Assembly: GCA_034509495.1 (NCBI GenBank)
Contig: CM067508.1
Location: forward strand, 28,448,905-28,512,904
Length of the DNA: 64,000 nucleotides
Source of the DNA: Acestrorhynchus altus
Taxonomy: Eukaryota; Chordata; Actinopteri; Characiformes; Acestrorhynchidae
Direction: 5' to 3'
Made by a program: the position numbers and the translations under genes. Below the pieces are notes generated by a model that made no database searches, was not told the origin of the DNA, and saw only the letters and a list, made by a program, of their open reading frames with translations. Within the stretch, counting starts at the first letter, position 1. Each line of letters starts with the position of its first letter. Positions 58,100 through 64,000 of this stretch are shown here, in pieces.

Positions 58100-58984
58100 T
58101 TTAAACAACAGAGGGTGGCACATGTTATTTCTGTTTCCATAAGAACAAAAGGGCTCATTATTCTTTCTGTATCAGTAGCCTGTCCAGGTGTGACATAATG
58201 TGACAGTATAGCTGTAGAGCTCAGTGTTGACTGATGAACATGGGTTGCGCAAAATCTGGTTTTAAAAGTATAAAAGTCATTGAAACCAAATGTGGATTAC
58301 AGGGACTGTTTACTTCTATAAGATTAGAAATGCAGTAAAATGAGTACATTGTAGACATTCTGTTTTTCTATGGCACAATAAATACATAATCAAATATCAG
58401 TACAAAAATATATGTCTGATATCATTGTTTATTTCTAGTGATGTCAGCCAGAGCGAAAGCCCAGAGCGAAGTGATAGAGATATTTGTCTTCCTGGTACTC
58501 GCTCACACCAAGTAAAAAGAGAACATGACACTGCATCAGTAATTGCATGTGTGTACAGCACGTCATCCTGCCACATCATACATCTACAGAGCTGTTGATG
58601 AGTTCAACAGAACGTCCAAAAATAGGCAGGCAGCCCTTCGGCCCATGCAGAGCATCAGTCAGCTCAGGTCAGGTGCCCAATAAACAGCCAGGTCCATTAG
58701 TATTTGCACAGCAACACAATTATTTATTTATTCATCTCATTTTGCCTCCATATGCCACCACAGTGGAAATGATCATGGATTTTTTTTTTCATTCAGTCAC
58801 TGTATTTTCACAGGCAGAAAACTGACAGATCTGCAGTTACACTGCTAGGTTTGACATGTTCTCCCATTATGTCATTACAAATTAAGGAAGTAAACAGTGT
58901 AGAGTTAGAATTTACATATAGGGTGGTACATGTGGTACATCTGGGTGAAAGGTGGGCTATGTGGATTCCAGGTTGGCATGGACT
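58100..58984. other. Unique sequence, no gene seen
   Basis: Nothing recognised. Confidence 0.45.
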
Positions 58985-59570
58985 ACTATTAACATGGGTT
59001 ACATTTACATTTACATTTGCGGCATTTAGCAGACGCCCTTATCCAGAGCGACTTACAAAAGTGCTTTGCTGTTCACTTAGAATATCCTTAGCTATTAGAC
59101 AAGGCTGGAATCTAGAGATTCCTCATGCTTAGATCCTATTGAACACAAATGTATTTATGGAGTTAAATACTCCTGAAGCAGATGAGACTTCAGTCTGCGT
59201 TTGAAGACAGTGAGGGACTCCAAAGGGAAGTTCGTTCTACCATTTTGGTGCCAGAACAGAAGAGAGTCTGGATGCATGTTTTTCTTGCATTCTGAGGGAC
59301 GGTGGGTCAAACCGAGCTGCACCAAGAGCCCTTCAAGCTTCAAGTACAGCTCGGTTTGACCCACCATCCCTCAGAATGCAAGGAAAACATGTATCTAGAC
59401 TCTCTTCTGTTCTGGAGAGTTTTGATTATTGCCATCATGTATGGAGGGGCTGGTCCGTTTTTGGCTTTGTAGGTCAGCATCAAGGTTTTGAATCTGATGT
59501 TCAGCTACAGGGAGCCAATGAACGCAGCAGAGGAATTACGTGACTGAAATTACTAGAGTTACTAGAAACC
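58985..59570 (+). mobile_element. Dispersed fish repeat with GCAGACGCCCTTATCCAGAG motif
   Basis: Starts (ACATTT)n then GCGGCATTTAGCAGACGCCC and TTATCCAGAGCGACTTAC, the hallmark of a repeat widespread in otophysan fish. Continues with GGGAAGTTCGTTCTACCA, AGAGAGTCTGGATGCATG, GGCTGGTCCGTTTTTGGCTT and GTCAGCATCAAGGTTTTGAA. No protein. Contains the inverted duplication listed separately. Confidence 0.7.
59251..59415. repeat. 69-bp inverted duplication (hairpin)
   Basis: Left arm 59,251-59,319 and right arm 59,347-59,415 are reverse complements with 65 of 69 positions identical and no gaps, separated by a 27-base loop. It could fold into a long hairpin if transcribed. Confidence 0.95.
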
Positions 59571-60477
59571 AGCTACGTCCATGATAGGTCGAGTAAACAT
59601 GAAGATAAGGCACACAAGCAGCCACATACCCACAAAGACCGACCAGGGACTAATATGCATAATGACATTGGACATGGCTGGGACATGATAACGATGGGGC
59701 AGGGTTACAGATGGAACACAGCTGGGAATGGGAGGAGACATGACATGTGCTCAAAAGCACATGGAACAGTAAACAAAACAAAGACAGACCACAGGGACGA
59801 CAGATACGTGACAGATACAAGGGCAGCAGTTCGTAAAGAGACTGTGGCTTCACATGTATTGGAGGAGGATTGTGCGTGTCTTCAGCCTCTTGTGTTGGGA
59901 GCATAGAATGTAATGGGTGAGAGTCCTAACAAGGTTGGTTAGTTAACAAAATCTTGGGTAAACTTTTAAATAAAATGATTTGTAAATATTCAGTGTACAA
60001 TCCAGATGGTGTTTATGTTTAACCCATCTTGGTTCCATCTGGGATCCTGGTGGGTCTCCATATGTGGAGCTACCATAGACACTTTCTGGTTTGTAGTTCG
60101 GTTACCTATATTGGCCCTGTATGGTCTTTTAACCTGGGTTGTAAAAGGAAGTAATGCACAGGCAAGTTCAGCAACACTGAAGGCCCTAAAGACACATAAG
60201 AGATGGGTAAATGATTAGAATACAATAAATGATCACAAAATTCTTTCTTTGATGAAAAAAAAAACTCTTTGCCACACCAAGTCAAATCAAGAACACACGA
60301 GAGGAGGTAGTCATCTTAAAGTGTACAATCAATAGACACCTTCATGAATGTAAATACAGAAAGTTTACTTCAACATGCAAACCAGTGATAATAATCAAGC
60401 ACCGGATCTATTCTTCTGTCCAGATCTAAAATTCTGCCCAGTCCTGCATCAAGACTGGACAGCTAAGAGCAAAATTG
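59571..60477. other. Unique sequence, no gene seen
   Basis: Nothing recognised. Confidence 0.45.
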
Positions 60478-60985
60478 AAGAACACTATTCCTCAATGACC
60501 AGGACAACCACAGAGCAGGTATTGATTGGGTACAGTGACATTGACATGGTGGTGGCACATTAGTGTGTGGTGTGCTACTATGAGTGAATCTGACACAGCA
60601 GTTCAGCAGTTCAGGAGTGTCTAAACACTGTCTCTACTCATACCAACTTAGTTGGTCCACCTTGTAGAAGTAGTGACAGAAGCCCATTTGTGGTCCCAGG
60701 ACACTGTTTTGATGTTTCTGGTTGGTGGACTGTTCTCATTCCAGCAGTAACACTGAGGGGTTTAATCACTCCAGCAGCACTGCTGTGTCTGATCCACACC
60801 TGCTCTGTGGTGGTCCTGTGGGGCCCTGACCATTGAAGATCAGGGTGAAAGGAGGTTAACAAAGCATGTAGAGAAACAGATGCACTACAGTCAGCAATTA
60901 AAGAACAACACGGTGTACTTATGTGGTAAATAGAGCTAATAAAATGTACAATGAGTGTAGAAACAATGAGGTGGTAGTAATTATA
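60478..60985 (+). mobile_element. Fold-back DNA element, copy C
   Basis: Contains part of the 5' arm (AGGACAACCACAGAGCAGGT at 60,501-60,520) and the matching 3' arm (CCTGCTCTGTGGTGGTCCTG at about 60,799). Between them lie TTAGTTGGTCCACCTTGTAG, TTCTGGTTGGTGGACTGTTC and CAGCAGCACTGCTGTGTCTG. Ends AGAAACAATGAGGTGGTAGT. Most complete of the three copies. Confidence 0.75.
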
Positions 60986-61065
60986 TCTGACTGATGTCTG
61001 AGGTCTGTCAACGGGACTTGTTCGCTGATTACTGAATGCTGATAGACATCGCTGATTTTGAAATG

Positions 61066-61069
61066 TCTA

Positions 61070-61162
<93 letters not shown>
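61066..61162. repeat. (ATCT)n microsatellite
   Basis: About 24 perfect tetranucleotide units. Confidence 0.97.
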
Positions 61163-61163
<1 letters not shown>

Positions 61164-62469
61164 ACCCCAACCTGTCTTTAAAAGGCTTTTACTCACATTT
61201 GCTGCTTTGCAGACACTGACATCTCACAGATTCTTGCCAGTATCTGAGAGGGCCCAGACATTTTAAGACACATTCTGACTAAGAGGCCAACACCATAGTT
61301 TTTCTGCACCATAATCTTTCTGCATACTCCTCTTCATACCAGTTCTTCTGGTAGAACTGATTTTAGTATTTTGCTCATTTACTTTTGAGCCTGTGAAAAT
61401 GGAGGGACTATGTATGCATATTACATCTAATTGTAATATTTTCCATATATGTACCCAGGTAGTTGAACTACTTTTCCACAATAAAGCATTAGTTTTAGTT
61501 TGAGCAAGCAGACCTGTCAATGCAGAGACATGATTATTCTGCAAATAACAGCTTTTTAAACTCACCAAATATATATATTTTTTTATTTATACTCAAAAAT
61601 ATACTTTTTTTACCACAAGAAGGACTGCTTTCTAAAAGTTCTCTACATCATGATAAACCTATACGTTCTTTCAGTGTGGATGCCTGTCAAGATATTTTTG
61701 TCTGTTTGTGCATTTGATATCGTTTCTTGTTTGATTTTTGTCCTGAGAGCTTGGAGAATACTGTTTGAACCTTCCATTGCTAGAACACATAGTACATTTT
61801 CTTATGATGGGTAAGAACTGCCATATATTCTCTTGTAGGAACATGTTCAAAAGCTGCTAATCCCAGGGGTGTTCCTTTCTATGTGAGCTTTGCCGTGATC
61901 ACACCGAGGACCACCAAGGGAGCTTAATGAGGGGTTTGGGTATGCAGTTAAGAATGCAAATCGAGCTCAACAAAAATGTTAGTTAATAGTCTGCTTTTTG
62001 TCAATCTTTTGAGCAAATGTTTTTTGTTGTTTTTTTTTTTTTTTGACTAAAAAGCAGTTCCAGCAGCTCTGGCCTGCAAAGCATTGATCATCTGTTCTCT
62101 TTCTGTTCTCAAGCTGTTCTGCCACACGTCTCATCTTTCAAATGATTACTTACATACAAAAGATGCTTTATTTTAAATGTTAATATCAACAGACAAGGAA
62201 CAACACGCTGTTGTTTGAAATCAAACAATGTGCTCACACTAAGAACTGATATGGGAATTCAGAAAAAATCAGTAACAAATAAAACTTCACTGTTTCTGAC
62301 ATATTTAAACCTGTCATAAAATTTAATTTGGAAATATTCATCAAATCTATTCTGTCCAAAGCTGATATCTCTCTAAAGCAATTATTCCATATATGGATAT
62401 CAACGCAACACCAGTGTCCCACCCAGTATTGGATGTTAATTTATTTTCAAATGTTTGTGGACATTTGAA
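61163..62469. other. Unique sequence, no gene seen
   Basis: T run at 62,031-62,044; nothing recognised. Confidence 0.45.
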
Positions 62470-62595
62470 GATGAGGTGGGGAAAGGTGGTGATCATTCAT
62501 CCTGATCAACATCTGTGACCATATACTATTGTCACTAAATGCAATCAAAACCTCACAGCAATTCTCCAAAATCTTGTTGACAACTACGGTCCATG
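62470..62595 (+). mobile_element. Tc1-type transposon 3' fragment
   Basis: GATGAGGTGGGGAAAGG, CATTCATCCTGATCAACATC, CAATCAAAACCTCACAGCAA and TTCTCCAAAATCTTGTTGAC resemble the end of a Tc1-like transposase gene. No frame survives. Confidence 0.45.
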
Positions 62596-64000
62596 GTTTC
62601 ATGGCGTTGCACCACACTAGAACCCTATTATTAGCCAGAAACAGTTCATTAGACCTGCAACTTGTTGCCAGTCTCCTATGTTCAAGTTAGCAACTTCATG
62701 AGCCCAAGTGAGGCAATATGTCCAGTGTCATGATGTTAACAGATGCACTCTGGTGGCCACTGAACTGTCTTCTGTGGCATATTTGTGGTAGACACGTGAC
62801 AATGTGGATTGAGGGATGCCTGCACAACAACAAAAAACGGAATATCCCATCCATCTGGTACCTACAATCAAGCCTCGGTTGCATTTCAATAATTCACATC
62901 ACCTTGCCTTGAGCATGATGACCAGTATTCAGCCTCACTCACAAGAAAAGACCTTTACAACTTATCTAGGAATGGGACATACCTGTACCTACTGCGGTTC
63001 CATGACTTTTGGCATATCAGTGTATACTGTCCAATGACAAACATGCATCTCCAAAATGGTGACTTTACAGGAGACGTCAAACATCTTCTCATATTTTAAC
63101 ATACGCTAATGTAAAAAAAGCATAATTAAAATGATTTTTAGAGCATTTCGATTGGTCTGTTTATTCGTTATTATTTATACAGTGTACAGAGCAATTACAG
63201 GATTCAAATGATGGACCAAAATGAAAATGGACAAAAATGGAGAGACATGGTTTTCACTGGACAGCGACAATATATACACTAACTGAAGCACTTAAGCACT
63301 TTGAAATGATGATTAAACTACTAGAACATAATGCAGAGATTGGACACTTACAACAACTCATTTTGTAAAGGTAGCTTGTGTTAAATAATCTCAAAAGGCT
63401 ACGCTTTCAATAAATTCAACTAAAAATATTGTTCAATTAGTATAAAGATGTCAAAGATGCTGCAGCTTGGTAGGGATTGATTGATTGCTTGTTTTCCAAA
63501 GTAATTAGAGAGATTTTGCAAATGATTGTAGCATTAAACTAAGCCATCTGCAGTCTTAGATAGACTTAACTATCTATCTAAGCCATGCAGTGGAGCTGCA
63601 ATGCCACAAAGGTGTGGCCAAAGCCCAATCTGATCCCAAAAGTTTGAGACCTGACCTGATTAGGCACCAGTCTGAGCCAGAGAGAGAGAGAGCAGAGGGA
63701 GAAGGGCATGGAAAGAGATCACTCCATGAACCTGAGCCTGATACTGTTGTGGCACAGTGGCTTATGCACACCCATAGTGACCCACCAAGATTCTTCCCAG
63801 TCTTCCCAGTGAACAGTATACCCACACAGCTAATAATATCCCATCACAGTGTGTACTTGTGCTGTTTCAGGCTACAATGTTACAGCAGTTACTGCTGATA
63901 TCAAACTAATTCTGATTCTCAAACATACTGTATTATCAGCTCTGCTTATAACAAGTCGAGAGTTGTTTTATACATTTGTAGCAGTGTGGAGTTTCCCTTG
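62596..64000. other. Unique sequence, no gene seen
   Basis: Short (AG)n near 63,678; overlapping frames on both strands at 63.6-63.9 kb without domains. Nothing else to the window edge. Confidence 0.45.

Overview
This window is vertebrate nuclear DNA, almost certainly from a ray-finned fish. The evidence is the repeat content: degraded Tc1/mariner transposons of the families common in teleosts, a non-LTR retrotransposon whose 3' end runs into the fish-typical GGATGGAT tail, a LINE 3' end with a (TATCC)n tail, SINE-like repeats ending in (ATGA)n/(CATT)n, and abundant long dinucleotide microsatellites. The repeat families resemble those of otophysan fish (characins, catfish, zebrafish relatives), but I cannot fix the species. 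Nothing bacterial, viral or organellar is present.

I find no convincing protein-coding exon. All open reading frames are short, and those with recognisable similarity are transposon remnants. The largest ORFs (51.0-51.8 kb, minus strand) are translations of a minisatellite. The one gene-like landmark is a CpG-rich block at about 52.38-52.93 kb. It has a long CT tract and a good splice donor (CAAG|GTAAAG) at 52,931/52,932. I read it as the promoter and 5' non-coding first exon of a plus-strand gene whose coding exons lie beyond the right edge. The left part of the window would then be upstream intergenic DNA and the right part first-intron DNA.

Layout: 0-12 kb is mostly unique sequence with a SINE-like 3' end, a 168-188 bp tandem duplication (3.7-4.0 kb), a GGTTCT palindromic element and a 27-bp minisatellite (11.1-11.9 kb). 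13.7-15.5 kb is a composite of two LINE fragments. 18.0-21.4 kb holds a Tc1 remnant flanked by two copies of a fold-back DNA element. 22.7-24.6 kb holds two more LINE remnants. 26.2-26.9 kb is a small terminal-inverted-repeat element. 30.4-34.4 kb is rich in SINE-like fragments and microsatellites. 36.8-40.1 kb holds a TATC array and a 1.1-kb GAT array. 43.3-46.3 kb has two related Tc1 remnants. 51.2-52.3 kb is a purine-rich 34-bp-period minisatellite plus (TG)n directly abutting the CpG block. 53.6-55.9 kb is a cluster of four transposon remnants. 59.0-59.6 kb is a dispersed repeat containing a striking 69-bp inverted duplication. 60.5-61.2 kb is a third fold-back element copy and a second TATC array.

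Several non-repetitive blocks (0.8-1.3, 6.0-6.6, 17.0-17.3, 23.1-23.4, 29.8-30.4, 32.0-32.4, 34.7-35.3, 44.3-45.0 kb) read as possible conserved non-coding elements. That is inference from texture and homeodomain-type motifs only; an alignment would decide. I did not find an undescribed gene system. The most unusual structures are the promoter-abutting minisatellite, the 59.25-kb inverted duplication, the GAT array and the 27-bp minisatellite.
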